The notes under the pieces are model-generated. The model did not search any database and was not told the origin of the DNA. It was given only the letters and a program-made list of their open reading frames with translations. Below are positions 35,701 to 44,197 of a stretch of 64,000 nucleotides of DNA, piece by piece. The DNA is taken from positions 1 through 64,000 of the forward strand of contig JAFXXQ010000028.1 of assembly GCA_017542145.1 (NCBI GenBank). Direction: 5' to 3'. Numbering within the stretch: position 1 is the first letter of the stretch; every line of letters starts with the position of its first letter. The translations under genes were made by a program, and so were the position numbers. The DNA comes from Bacteroidaceae bacterium. Its GTDB lineage: Bacteria > Bacteroidota > Bacteroidia > Bacteroidales > Bacteroidaceae.

Positions 35701-36781
35701 GGTAGTTGGTGGGGGTGATGGCATAGCGTGTGGCACCGGCGCCGAGGAAGAAGCAGCCCGAGGGCTTGGCGTGGATATCGTCGGAGCGTGAGAAGCTCCA
35801 GACGAAGTTGCCCGCTGCGCCGAGGTTGGCCGTGGAGGGGATGAAGAGGCCGGTGGTGATGGTGAAGTCGGCGGCGGAGCCCAAGTCGTTGCCCAAGTCA
35901 GCACCGAGGTCATACCAGCCGTTGTCGTCGCCCAGGCCGAGGACGCGCTCGCCGCTCACCTCCGTCAGCTGTGCGCTGCCGTGGAGCGAGGCCCCTGCGG
36001 GGGCGGCATCGGGGGCGAAGGTATAGTCGCCGATGAGGGTGGAAGTATCCTCCTTGTACTCCCTGCCTGCGAGGGCGCTGACCTCGGCGGTGGTGAGGGC
36101 TCCTTCATAGATGCGGAGGTCGCTCAGGTAGGTGCTGGCCAAGCGTGCCTCGCCCTCGTTCACCGTGCCGAACAGGCGGCCGTGCAGCGTCCCCGCGAGG
36201 TCGCGGGGGGTGAGGCCGATGCGTCCGCCCATCTGATAGGTGCCATCGACGTAGTAGCGGACGACGCCCCCACGGCATGTCCAGGTGAACGTGTGCCAGC
36301 CGCCCGTCTGCAAGCCTCGGGTGGCGGTGACGCTCTGCTCGTCCGTGACGGTAGAGGCCGAGAGGTGGACGCCCGCGTCGGCAGCGCCGATGTAGAGATA
36401 GCCCTTGTCGGAGAGGCTGATGTTGTCGCCCGGCGTAAACGAGAGCAGCACATAGCCCGCACGGTCGTAGCGGTTGACGGTGCTGATGTAGAGCCTTGCC
36501 GAGACGGTGAAGTCGGTCATCGTCCGCAGGGCATCGTTCAGCCCTTCGCCCAAGTCCACCCAGCCCTTCATGCCGTTCTTCAGGACGACCTCCTTCTTGA
36601 AGGTGGTAATGGCGGCGCCGTCCATCAGCGTGCCGTCGTGGCCGCCCCCCGAGAGGTCGCTGAGGGCAGTGTCGGCCTCGCTGGCCTTTGCGGTGTTGTA
36701 GTGCAGAACAAGGCGTGTGTCGGCCGATGCGGCAGCCGTCAGGCCGACGAGCAGGAGGAGGGTGAAGAGTAGACGTTTCAT
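32759..36781 (-). CDS. Large secreted glycosidase with LamG-like domains and two GH43 domains
   Basis: A 1340-aa protein. Signal peptide (TAAASADT), two LamG/concanavalin-like modules (about residues 25-240 and 245-450), Ig-like linker repeats, then two five-bladed GH43 catalytic domains. The first has Asp in VRDPHILRGEDGRFYM, Asp in NTIDADIVRSDDG and Glu in VAVEGSGVF; the second has HADPEVLYSRQTGRYYVY, QIDVDVFTDP and YREAPYVFYREGKYYF. All six catalytic acids are present, so both may be active, probably on arabinose- or xylose-containing glycans. The C-terminus GIYIKNGKKVSL is a short T9SS-like tail. It has its own promoter (36839-36870). A 936-residue open frame on the opposite strand is a shadow. 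Confidence 0.88.
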   Translation of the reverse strand: MKRLLFTLLLLVGLTAAASADTRLVLHYNTAKASEADTALSDLSGGGHDGTLMDGAAITTFKKEVVLKNGMKGWVDLGEGLNDALRTMTDFTVSARLYISTVNRYDRAGYVLLSFTPGDNISLSDKGYLYIGAADAGVHLSASTVTDEQSVTATRGLQTGGWHTFTWTCRGGVVRYYVDGTYQMGGRIGLTPRDLAGTLHGRLFGTVNEGEARLASTYLSDLRIYEGALTTAEVSALAGREYKEDTSTLIGDYTFAPDAAPAGASLHGSAQLTEVSGERVLGLGDDNGWYDLGADLGNDLGSAADFTITTGLFIPSTANLGAAGNFVWSFSRSDDIHAKPSGCFFLGAGATRYAITPTNYRDEQAVQTGTPLAQGIWQNVTYRQRSGLGTLFIDGLPVSSDSVRLTPRDLGATAFNWLGRSCYKGDAYLRGACYHHLRIYAGALSDEAILDACADLDKLNSQLFATQLAEAKERLTLSSDILYGDIALPTNMDDGITVAWASSDESHLSSTGKVTRSALGEDTARVTLTATLSKKTLKASKVFLVKVVPLLDNAESVRTDLRWVVSEFERRNAAADLSCLRTDLSLPTVTNEGSYVRWRSSDPTLVSHAGFLRGYSPKGSKTVSLTALLVKGAVADSVSFAVTVPEAPEYSAYLFAYFTGNSQSQEQIRFALSTDGFNYTPLNNGAPIISSDTIALKKAVRDPHILRGEDGRFYMVVTDMKSSEGWSSNDGLVLLRSDDLIHWTHSAIDFPDTWPARFDRQALTQVWAPQTIYDPETKKYMVYYSIGERGKHYIIYYSYANADFTALSEPQVLYDHGANTIDADIVRSDDGVYHMFFKTEGQGNGIQQATATSLHGPWTAERRYLQQTNVAVEGSGVFRLIDSDEWVLMYDCYTSGHYQFCTSSDLHDFRFVCNTQTTGSFTPRHGTVIAITPDEAARLIAAWPSTGLNATDYGVLPQATLGNPILPDFHADPEVLYSRQTGRYYVYTTTDGVAGWAGTYFTAYSSADLKEWVFEGNVLDLATAQVVWASGNAWAPAIEEVANDDGSYTYYLYFSGNAGPRKEIGVATAPTPIGPFTDHGESIIKNSPAGGGQQIDVDVFTDPVSGKPYIYWGNGYMAGAELNPDRVSLKEGTTRVLTPTGGSLSDYAYREAPYVFYREGKYYFLWSVDDTGSNNYHVAYGTSTSPLGPITVARDPVILIQRPDEGIYGTAHNSILQIPGRDEWYIVYHRINRNWQGKNGSGYHRETCIDRLEFNADGTIRPVTPTHTGPQPVDAWDIVTSIRRPFDFWGQDEAPFSSMEKNDSSLYQLFDLYGRRVVGSASRLTLPHGIYIKNGKKVSL

Positions 36782-36838
36782 TTCAGCGGGGTATTAGGAG
36801 TGATTTTTTGAGTCTGAGAACATGGTTTATTTGCACTA

Positions 36839-36870
36839 CAAAGGTAATGCAAAAAGTTCAGACTGCCAAA
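36839..36870 (-). promoter_or_regulatory. Promoter of the GH43 gene
   Basis: On the minus strand TTTG (36867-36870) and TACCTTTG (36839-36846) with 20 nt between, about 58 nt before the ATG at 36781. Confidence 0.75.
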
Positions 36871-37084
36871 TTTTTCGCCATGTTTTTCTGTTGTTTTTTT
36901 GCTTTTTTTATAAAAAACACAGGCGAGTATGGTGTCTGCCCTGTATCCGGCAATTAACGTATAGTTGCTCCTTCGGCGCGTGCGAAAGGAGGGACGTGGC
37001 GGACAAAAAGGGGGGTGTACAAGATAGCAGGACGGGAGTAGCGGAGGGAGCAGATGCGTGCCGGGGCGCTGCCGGGCATAAGCT

Positions 37085-37277
37085 CAATGTTTCAATGTTG
37101 CATGTTGCATGTTGCATCATCCTTTTGCGCGCGCAGTATTATATATTGGAAAGTATTAAGTATTATTATATATATTATTATATATAATATTATAAATATA
37201 CATAGCTTATACATATATATAGCTATATACCGCGCACGTGCAAAAGGGTGATGCAACATGCAACATTGCAACATTGG
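37085..37277. repeat. 193-bp imperfect palindrome with AT-rich loop
   Basis: The left arm (37085-37139) carries three TGTTGCA-type heptamers, then CATCCTTTTGCGCGCGCAGT. The right arm (37227-37277) is its near-complement: CGCGCACGTGCAAAAGGGTG followed by TGCAACA words. The centre (about 37140-37226) is almost pure A/T. The left arm has one extra heptamer. It lies in a 650-bp gap between the divergent GH43 and TonB-receptor genes. No coding frame is convincing in this gap. Confidence 0.8.
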
Positions 37278-37413
37278 GATTTTCTCCTCGTCGGGTCTTA
37301 TCTTATTGATTTTTTGGCAGTAGCCTTGGGCAGGCCGACAATCCTTAGCTTGGAAACATGTTTTTTTGAGTACAAAATCGTTAACATAGCATGTGGAATT
37401 GCGTTTTTTTGTG

Positions 37414-37421
37414 TACTTTTG
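37414..37421 (+). promoter_or_regulatory. -7 box of the TonB-receptor gene
   Basis: TACTTTTG at 37414-37421, eight nucleotides before the ATG at 37430. No clear TTTG is seen at the usual distance upstream. If used, the transcript is nearly leaderless and the start at 37430 is the right one. Confidence 0.4.
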
Positions 37422-37429
37422 CAGCCGTT

Positions 37430-39853
37430 ATGAAGAAGAAAATAGCATTGATTTTGCTGGCTGCCGTGATGGGGCAGGCAGCCCTATATGGACAAAAAAC
37501 GTTTACGGTGAGCGGCTATGTGACGGACGGCGTGAGCGAGGAAACGCTCATCAGCGCCACGGTGCTCGACCTGCGCAGCGGCCTGGGAGCGGTGACGAAC
37601 GCCTACGGCTTCTACTCGCTGACGCTGCCCGAGGGCGAGGTGGAACTGGTGACACGCTACATAGGCTACCGCAGCCGCACAGACGCCTTCCGCCTGGAGG
37701 GCGACACCGTGCTGGCGCTGCCCCTGACGGCCATGGCCGAACTGGACGAGGTGGAGATCATCGGCAACCGCCTGGACCTGGGCGTCACCGGCTCGCAGAT
37801 GAGCGCCATCGACATCCCCGTGGAACAAATCAAGGCTGTACCGGCCATGTTCGGCGAGACGGACGTGCTGAAGGCCCTGCAGCTGCTGCCTGGCGTGCAG
37901 AACGGTGCCGAGGGCTCGGCAGGGCTCTACGTGCGCGGCGGAGCACCCGACGAGAACCTGCTGCTGCTCGACGGTGTGCCAGTGTATAACGTCAACCACA
38001 TGTTCGGCCTCTTCAGCGTCTTCAACCCCGATGCCATCAAGAACGTCACCCTCTACAAGGGCAGCTTCCCCGCCCACTACTGCGGGCGTCTGAGCAGCGT
38101 GGTGGACATCCGCATGAAGGACGGCGACATGTACAAGTGGCACGGCGACGTGGCGCTAGGCTTCGTCTCGTCGAAGGTGAACGTCGAGGGCCCCATCGTG
38201 AAGGGGAAGACATCCGTCAACATCAGTGCCCGCCGCACCTACAGCGACATCTTCCTCAACGCCGCCCTCTGGGGTGCCGACCTCATCGACAGGGAGATTG
38301 ACCTGCACGGCGCCACGATGGGCTACTACTTCGACGACCTGAACGTGAAGCTCAACCATAAGTTCAGCGACCGCGACCGCCTCTACGTCAGCTTCTACAA
38401 CGGCGACGACGACATCTACTTCCGTCTGCGCGACCGCGAGGGACGCGACTACACGCAGAAGGTACGCTTCGGCTGGAAGTGGGGCAACATGGTGGGTGCC
38501 GCACGCTGGAACCACGTCATCAGCCCCCGCCTCTTCATGGACGTCAGCGCCAACTACACCCAGTACCGCCATCACATGGGCATCAAGCTCGACGAGACTG
38601 ACAAGCAGAGCAAGCTGACGCAGCACATGGAGGTGAACATGCGGTCGGGCATCTTCGACGAGACGGCCCGTACCGACTTCCACTGGAGCCCCACCCCGCA
38701 GCACGAGGTGCGCTTCGGCACCTTCTACACCCACCACCTCTTCCGCCCCGACGTGGCCACCGTGAACTTCCGCTACAAGCAGGAGCAGACGGCCGATGCC
38801 GACGCCCACGAGGAGAGCGTGAACGAACGCAGGGGGCAGAAGGATATCGACGCCCACGAGGCACAAGCCTATTTCGAGGACAACATCACGCTGTGGGACG
38901 TGGTGAAGGTGAATGCCGGCCTGAGCACCTCGTTCTTCTACGTAGGCGGGCGCAGCTACTTCTCGCCCGAGCCCCGACTGAGCGGGCGCGTGCTGCTGGC
39001 CGACAACCTCTCGTTCAAGGCAGGCTATGCCTACATGAGCCAGTACGTCCACCTGCTCTCGAACAACAGCCTCTCGCTGCCCACCGACCTCTGGGTGCCC
39101 GTCACCGAGCGCATCCTGCCCGAGAAGGCCCACCAGTGGGCACTCGGACTGTTCTATAACCTCAAGGACTACTGCGACCTCAGCCTCGAGGGCTACTACA
39201 AGCGCTCGGACAACTTGCTGGAGTACCGCGAGGGCGTGAGCTTCATGACCGGCAGCACCGACTGGCAGGACAAGGTGGCCATGGGCCGCGGCTGGAGCTA
39301 CGGCGTCGAGCTGATGGCGCAGCGCTCCGTGGGCAAGCTCAACGGCTGGGTGGCCTACACGTGGAGCCACACGCGACGCCTCTTCGACCGCCCCGACATG
39401 GTGCTCAACAACGGACGCCCCTTCAACGCCAAGTACGACCGCCGGCACGAGGTGGACATCACGGGCAATTACAAGTTCTCCGACCGCTTCGACCTCAGTG
39501 CCACGTGGATCTATGCCACCGGCAACTGCGGCACCGTCTATACGCAGTACTTCCTCTCGCCCACCAACGAGAACGGCTGGGCCACCACCCTCGGCTATTC
39601 GCCCGAGCGCAACAACTTCCGCCTCAACCCCTACCACCGCCTCGACCTCGGACTGAACTTCCACCGCGTGCTGGCCAAGCGCGTGCTGCGCACGCTGAAC
39701 ATCAGCGTCTATAACGCCTACAACCACAACAACCCCTTCCTCATCTACACCGACGAGGAGTATAACGCCGACAACAACACGTGGCGCACCTCACTCAAGC
39801 AGGTCGCCCTCTTCCCCATCATCCCCACCATCAGCTACGGACTGAAATTTTAG
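37430..39853 (+). CDS. TonB-dependent receptor with carboxypeptidase-like N-terminal domain
   Basis: An 807-aa outer-membrane importer. Signal peptide (AVMGQAALYGQ), a carboxypeptidase-regulatory-like domain (VSGYVTDGVSEETLISATVL), a plug domain (VLKALQLLPGVQNGAEGSAG, LYVRGGAPDENLLLLDGVPV) and a 22-strand barrel ending SLKQVALFPIIPTISYGLKF with a terminal Phe. It is followed 59 nt later by a DUF4249 lipoprotein, the usual partner of this receptor subtype, so the pair probably forms a substrate-specific uptake complex powered by ExbB/ExbD/TonB. The cargo is unknown; the downstream peptidase and fucosidase genes hint at peptides or glycans. The ATG at 37430 is preferred over one at 37391. Confidence 0.92.
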   Translation: MKKKIALILLAAVMGQAALYGQKTFTVSGYVTDGVSEETLISATVLDLRSGLGAVTNAYGFYSLTLPEGEVELVTRYIGYRSRTDAFRLEGDTVLALPLTAMAELDEVEIIGNRLDLGVTGSQMSAIDIPVEQIKAVPAMFGETDVLKALQLLPGVQNGAEGSAGLYVRGGAPDENLLLLDGVPVYNVNHMFGLFSVFNPDAIKNVTLYKGSFPAHYCGRLSSVVDIRMKDGDMYKWHGDVALGFVSSKVNVEGPIVKGKTSVNISARRTYSDIFLNAALWGADLIDREIDLHGATMGYYFDDLNVKLNHKFSDRDRLYVSFYNGDDDIYFRLRDREGRDYTQKVRFGWKWGNMVGAARWNHVISPRLFMDVSANYTQYRHHMGIKLDETDKQSKLTQHMEVNMRSGIFDETARTDFHWSPTPQHEVRFGTFYTHHLFRPDVATVNFRYKQEQTADADAHEESVNERRGQKDIDAHEAQAYFEDNITLWDVVKVNAGLSTSFFYVGGRSYFSPEPRLSGRVLLADNLSFKAGYAYMSQYVHLLSNNSLSLPTDLWVPVTERILPEKAHQWALGLFYNLKDYCDLSLEGYYKRSDNLLEYREGVSFMTGSTDWQDKVAMGRGWSYGVELMAQRSVGKLNGWVAYTWSHTRRLFDRPDMVLNNGRPFNAKYDRRHEVDITGNYKFSDRFDLSATWIYATGNCGTVYTQYFLSPTNENGWATTLGYSPERNNFRLNPYHRLDLGLNFHRVLAKRVLRTLNISVYNAYNHNNPFLIYTDEEYNADNNTWRTSLKQVALFPIIPTISYGLKF

Positions 39854-39907
39854 TTCATAGTTCATAGTTCACAATTCATAGTTCATAGTTAAGAGTTAAG
39901 AGTTAAG
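39852..39907. repeat. Eight tandem heptamers between receptor and DUF4249 genes
   Basis: Eight successive 7-mers: AGTTCAT twice, AGTTCAC, AATTCAT, AGTTCAT, then AGTTAAG three times. The array fills almost the whole 59-bp gap and begins within the receptor's stop codon region. Confidence 0.85.
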
Positions 39908-39912
39908 AAAAA

Positions 39913-41259
39913 ATGTCACGAGTATCGCACCGCTTTTCTTCAGGCAACGCCGGTTGCAAAAGTGTTTATTCTTCATTGACTTTGTCTAATCTTGTTACGA
40001 CTCGGCCAACTGTAGAGACGCATCTCTACATTGGCTCTCGCTGCTCCAAGATTCACTTCATTTTTCATTTTTCATTATTGCTCCTCCTCACCGCCTGCGA
40101 GAAGGAGATTACCTACAACGGCCCCGACGAACAGCCCATGCTGGTGGTGAACATCATCGGCGAGGCTGGTGCGCCCCTTGCCGTGGAGGTTTCGCGCAGC
40201 GTCTTCTTCCTCAAAGTCAGCGAGGAGGATACCGACAACCTCACCTTGAAGGATGCCGTCGTCAACCTCTCCATCAACGGCACAAGCGCGGCCCTTGCCT
40301 ACGACCCCGACAGCCAGGCTTACATCGACTCACGCTCCGTCCACGAGGGCGATGCCGTCGCTGTCACCGTCACCCACCCCACCTACGGCAAGGCTACGGC
40401 ATCGATGACCGTCCCCATAGCTGCCCGTGCACACTTCGACAGCCGCACGACAGCCTATATTCCCAAGGACTCTACGGAGAGTGCCTACGGCTTTGGCTAT
40501 CAGTTCGTTCGTGGCTCGCGTACCGATTCGGTTTGGCACGCTAGCGTGGTCATTGATGATCGCGAGGGCACTACCGGATTCTATCGCCTCACCATCAACC
40601 CCACCTATACCTTCCGCCTCTCCGACGGACCCGGCATCTACTTCATCGGCTACAACGGCTATGCAGATGACGACGAGGAGAACGACGACGGCTCCTACAC
40701 TATCGAGGCCTCCGTCTCCTACAGCCTCCCCACTGCCACTCAGTATGTCCTCGACACCAACAGTAACGACCCGCTGGAAGAGTTCATCAGCATCATCCCA
40801 GGCCTGAGCGACGACGACGGCAGCCGCTACTATAGTGGTCTTACCAGCTATCTCTTTACGGGCGAATACCTGGGTGCCGACGCCACCACGATTACCTTCG
40901 ACATCTATCTCCACACCCCCACCTGGGGCGGCGGCAGGGAGTACTACTACCACCCCGACTGGCACTACACCAGTAGCGCCTTTTATGGCGACTACTGGGA
41001 TCCTTCGGATGAACAGGACTACGGCAACCCGTGGGACATCGTTGGTCGTGATTTCGTCTATACCGTCAATGCCACGCTGGAGACGCTGACGCCCGAGTAT
41101 TACTACTACCTGAAGTCAGTCGAGAAGTACGACGGCGCCTCGTGGTCACCCTTCTCCGAACCCGTGCAGATTACCTGCAACATCGACGGTGGCATCGGCA
41201 TCATGGCTGCCACCTCCTCCCGCTCCTTCTCCTTCTCCCGCGCCTACACCTTCCCCTAA
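39913..41259 (+). CDS. DUF4249 lipoprotein, partner of the TonB receptor
   Basis: A 448-aa frame whose mature part is a typical DUF4249 beta-rich lipoprotein: lipobox LLLLLTACEKEI, then PMLVVNIIGEAGAPLAVEVS, VTHPTYGKATASMTVPI, YFIGYNGYADDDEENDDG and YYYYLKSVEKYDGASWSPFS. Such proteins accompany TonB-dependent receptors. The N-terminus is odd: the only ATG (39913) gives about 48 extra residues before the hydrophobic core, and the DNA there is made of repeats (a TGTAGAGACGCATCTCTACA palindrome at 40011-40030 and TTCATTT heptamers at 40057-40077). The original signal peptide may have been overwritten, or an alternative start codon may be used. Translation start uncertain. Confidence 0.75.
   Translation: MSRVSHRFSSGNAGCKSVYSSLTLSNLVTTRPTVETHLYIGSRCSKIHFIFHFSLLLLLTACEKEITYNGPDEQPMLVVNIIGEAGAPLAVEVSRSVFFLKVSEEDTDNLTLKDAVVNLSINGTSAALAYDPDSQAYIDSRSVHEGDAVAVTVTHPTYGKATASMTVPIAARAHFDSRTTAYIPKDSTESAYGFGYQFVRGSRTDSVWHASVVIDDREGTTGFYRLTINPTYTFRLSDGPGIYFIGYNGYADDDEENDDGSYTIEASVSYSLPTATQYVLDTNSNDPLEEFISIIPGLSDDDGSRYYSGLTSYLFTGEYLGADATTITFDIYLHTPTWGGGREYYYHPDWHYTSSAFYGDYWDPSDEQDYGNPWDIVGRDFVYTVNATLETLTPEYYYYLKSVEKYDGASWSPFSEPVQITCNIDGGIGIMAATSSRSFSFSRAYTFP
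40011..40077. repeat. Palindrome and heptamers inside the DUF4249 signal region
   Basis: A near-palindrome (TGTAGAGACGCATCTCTACA) at 40011-40030 and three 7-mers (TTCATTT, TTCATTT, TTCATTA) at 40057-40077. The heptamers match the array at 45673-45707. Confidence 0.7.
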
Positions 41260-41260
41260 G

Positions 41261-41323
41261 CCCATAGTTTCTATAGCTCCCATAATTCCCATAGTTCCCA
41301 TAACTCCCATTATTCCCATTATT
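41261..41323. repeat. Seven tandem nonamers before the DPP-IV gene
   Basis: Seven 9-mers of the form CCCATAGTT/CCCATAATT/CCCATTATT follow one another, starting just after the DUF4249 stop. The reading frame of the peptidase is open across them, but they are non-coding if its start is at 41339. Confidence 0.85.
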
Positions 41324-41338
41324 CCCCCCTCAAAAAAA

Positions 41339-43648
41339 ATGAAAAAACTCCTCCTCCCCCTCCTCCTTGCAGGGTTATGCCTGAGCCTGAACGTCAGCGC
41401 CCAGGGCACCCTCGACGACTACAACCGCGCCTACAGCATGCGCAGCCGCTATGGCGCCGACAAAGTGCTAAACGCCAGCATCGAGCCTCACTGGCTGGGC
41501 AAAAGTCACTCCTTCTGGTATGTCAGCCGCAATGTCGAAAGTGGCTCCAACGATTACCTTCTCGTCAACGCCGACAAGGGCACGTCACGTCCCCTCTTCG
41601 ATGTCAAGAAACTCGCCAAGCTCCTCAGCAAAGAGACAAAGAGCGAGGTGAAGCCGGAGAAGCTGGACCTGCAGCGCTTGCGTGTGAACGCCGCTGGCGA
41701 CACCCTGCAGTTCTCTGCTGCTGGCAGGAACTGGGTGTATAACAATCGGAAGAACATTCTCACCGCTGAGTCCACGCCCCAGAACGCCCGCGGCTTCCGC
41801 GGCATGGGCGGTGCAGCGCCACAGCAGCGCCACTGGATGGAGGTGGACGACGAAAAGGGCGGTGCCGAAATCCCCTCGCCCGACGGCAAATGGGTGGCCT
41901 TCATCCGCGACGGCAACGTCTGGGTGCGCCCCACCCGAGGCGGCAGGGCACGCGCCTTGAGCCTCGACGGCACGCTGGCTAATTACTATTCGTCGTGGCT
42001 GCGCTGGTCGCCCGACAGCCGCTACGTCGCCGCCAACAAAATCCGCCCCGTGGCCGAGAAGCGCTACGTCTATTACGTCGAGTCGTCGCCTGCCGACCAG
42101 CTGCAGCCGAAGCTACACAAGCAGGAGTACGCCAAGCCCGGCGACGACCTCATGCAGAAGACGCCCTGCATCTTCGAGGTGGAGACGGGGCGTGCCGTTA
42201 TTCCCTCCACAGAGCTCTTCACCAACCAGTACGACCTCAGTGGTCCCACATGGAACGAGGACAGCCGCGCCGTCCGCTTCGAGTTCAATGCCCGCGGCCA
42301 TCAGGTCTATCGTCTGCTGGAGCTCTCGGCCGAGACGGGCAAGGTGCGCACGCTGGCCGAGGAGACAAGCGACAAATACGTCAACTATCCCCGCCTGTGG
42401 AACCATTTCCTGAAAGACGGCAAGCGCTTCATCTGGAGCAGCGAACGCGACGGCTGGCAGCACCTTTACCTCTACGACCGCGCCACTGGACGTCCCATCA
42501 ACCAGATTACGAAAGGGCCGTGGTATGTGCGCCAGGTGATCCGCGTTGACGAGGAGAACGAGGTCATCTACTTCACCGCCAACGGCGTCCATGCCGCTGC
42601 CGACGGCGCCGCTTCGGGCGAAGACCCCTACTTCATTCACTACTACCGCATCCGCTTCGACGGTTCGGACATGATCGACCTCACCCCCTCCGTAGGCAAT
42701 CATCGCGCTGTGTTCTCAGACGACTACAACTATCTCGTCGATACGTGGTCAACGGTGGCTGAGGCTCCGCAGACGGTGCTGCGCAGCGCCAAGGACGGCA
42801 GCATAGTGCGCGAGCTGCAGAAGGCCGACATCAGCCGCCTCGTGGAGGCCGGCTGGCAGGCTCCCGAGGTGTTCGTCGCTCCCGGACGCGACGGCAAGAC
42901 GAACATGTGGGGCCTCATCGCCCGCCCCACGAACTTCGACCCCACGAAGAAATATCCCATCGTAGAATACATCTATCAGGGCCCGGGCGACCAATACGTG
43001 CCCAAATCGTTCCAAGCCTTCAACTACTACATGACACCGCTTGCCGAGCTGGGCTTCATCGTCGTCATGGTGGACGGCATGGGCACCTCGTTCCGCTCAC
43101 GTGAGTTCGAGAACATCTGCTGCCGCAACCTCAAGGATGCCGGCATCCCCGACCATATTGCCTGGATAAAAGCTGCTGCCGAGAAATATCCTTATATGGA
43201 CATCGACCGCGTGGGCATCTACGGCTGCTCAGCCGGCGGACAGGAGTCGCTCACCGCCACGCTCTTCTACCCCGAGTTCTACAAATGCTGCTACAGCGCC
43301 TGCGGCTGCCACGACAACCGCATGGACAAAATCTGGTGGAACGAACTCTGGCTGGGCTATCCCATCGGCGATCAGTACAAGGAGGGCTCGAACGTGGAGA
43401 ACGCCCATCTGCTGCAGCGTCCGCTGATGCTCGTGGTGGGCGAGCTGGACGACAACGTCGACCCCGCCTCGACCATGCAGGTAGCCAACGCCCTCATCAA
43501 GGCAAACAAGGAGTTTGAGCTGGTCGTCATCCCCGGCGCACACCACACGGTGGGCGAGGCTTTCGGCGAACATAAGCGCTACGACTTCTTTGTGCGTCAT
43601 CTGCTCGGCGTCAATCCTCCTGCCTGGACAGACGTGAAAACAAATTAA
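41339..43648 (+). CDS. S9 family (DPP-IV-like) serine peptidase
   Basis: A 769-aa secreted peptidase, probably cleaving dipeptides from peptide N-termini. Signal peptide (LCLSLNVSAQ), an N-terminal beta-propeller (about residues 30-500) and a C-terminal alpha/beta-hydrolase. The catalytic Ser is Ser631 in VGIYGCSAGGQES, where Cys and Ala replace the more common Trp and Tyr. Asp704/Asp705 (GELDDNVD) and His735/His736 (PGAHHTVGEA) complete the triad. The start at 41339 (MKKLLLPLLL) is preferred; the longer frame translates the nonamer array. It lies between the receptor pair and a fucosidase. Confidence 0.88.
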   Translation: MKKLLLPLLLAGLCLSLNVSAQGTLDDYNRAYSMRSRYGADKVLNASIEPHWLGKSHSFWYVSRNVESGSNDYLLVNADKGTSRPLFDVKKLAKLLSKETKSEVKPEKLDLQRLRVNAAGDTLQFSAAGRNWVYNNRKNILTAESTPQNARGFRGMGGAAPQQRHWMEVDDEKGGAEIPSPDGKWVAFIRDGNVWVRPTRGGRARALSLDGTLANYYSSWLRWSPDSRYVAANKIRPVAEKRYVYYVESSPADQLQPKLHKQEYAKPGDDLMQKTPCIFEVETGRAVIPSTELFTNQYDLSGPTWNEDSRAVRFEFNARGHQVYRLLELSAETGKVRTLAEETSDKYVNYPRLWNHFLKDGKRFIWSSERDGWQHLYLYDRATGRPINQITKGPWYVRQVIRVDEENEVIYFTANGVHAAADGAASGEDPYFIHYYRIRFDGSDMIDLTPSVGNHRAVFSDDYNYLVDTWSTVAEAPQTVLRSAKDGSIVRELQKADISRLVEAGWQAPEVFVAPGRDGKTNMWGLIARPTNFDPTKKYPIVEYIYQGPGDQYVPKSFQAFNYYMTPLAELGFIVVMVDGMGTSFRSREFENICCRNLKDAGIPDHIAWIKAAAEKYPYMDIDRVGIYGCSAGGQESLTATLFYPEFYKCCYSACGCHDNRMDKIWWNELWLGYPIGDQYKEGSNVENAHLLQRPLMLVVGELDDNVDPASTMQVANALIKANKEFELVVIPGAHHTVGEAFGEHKRYDFFVRHLLGVNPPAWTDVKTN

Positions 43649-43660
43649 AGATTTTTCCAA

Positions 43661-44197
43661 ATGACAGAACTCAACGAACTGCAAAAAGACTGCGCCCTGA
43701 GACAGAAAAAAGGACTGCACTTCATCCTTGCATCCATAGTGATTTGGAGTATCATTCTTTTTGTCTTTCTCTCCAATCTAACGATAGAACAGAAGAACCT
43801 TATCACCTTCTGCTGCTCTGCCGTATTATTTCCGTTGGCTTGGATGCTGTCAAAGGCCTTGAAAATAGATTTTCAGGGCAAGGGCAATCCGCTTACGAAG
43901 GCTGGCATTTTGTTCAGCATAAACCAGATGCTTTATTTATTGATAGCCATGTGGGTATTTGCAGCCGTGCCCGACAAAATGCTGATGGTTTATGCCATGA
44001 TTTTTGGTGCTCACCTGATGCCATTCTCCTGGCTTTATCAGTCAAGAAGTTACATTATCTTCTCTATCTTCATTCCCATTCTGTCGCTCATCATCGGACT
44101 AACATATCCTCCATCTCTGTTAGCCGCTTTGATGATTTTGGTAGAAGTTTTTTTCTCCGTTTGTCTTTATGTTGAATGTAAAAAAATACCATTATGA
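43661..44197 (+). CDS. Integral membrane protein, possibly DUF7010 family
   Basis: A 178-aa protein with about six transmembrane helices (FILASIVIWSIILFVFLS, LITFCCSAVLFPLAWMLS, ILFSINQMLYLLIAMWVFAA, MVYAMIFGAHLMPFSWLY, IIFSIFIPILSLIIGLTY, LLAALMILVEVFFSVCLY). The FGAHLMPFSWLY region is reminiscent of DUF7010 proteins. Its composition is AT-richer than its neighbours, suggesting a later arrival. It starts 12 nt after the peptidase gene, and its stop overlaps the fucosidase ATG (4 nt), so it is in the operon. Function unknown. Confidence 0.65.
   Translation: MTELNELQKDCALRQKKGLHFILASIVIWSIILFVFLSNLTIEQKNLITFCCSAVLFPLAWMLSKALKIDFQGKGNPLTKAGILFSINQMLYLLIAMWVFAAVPDKMLMVYAMIFGAHLMPFSWLYQSRSYIIFSIFIPILSLIIGLTYPPSLLAALMILVEVFFSVCLYVECKKIPL

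Noticed and set aside
32981..35791. A 936-codon open frame on the plus strand opposite the GH43 gene
   Set aside because: It lies wholly inside the well-supported GH43 gene, has no domain, signal or start context, and reflects the strong GC codon bias of the real strand.
37100..37270. Small open frames in the palindrome region
   Set aside because: They are created by A/T runs and heptamers, have no start context and no conserved composition.
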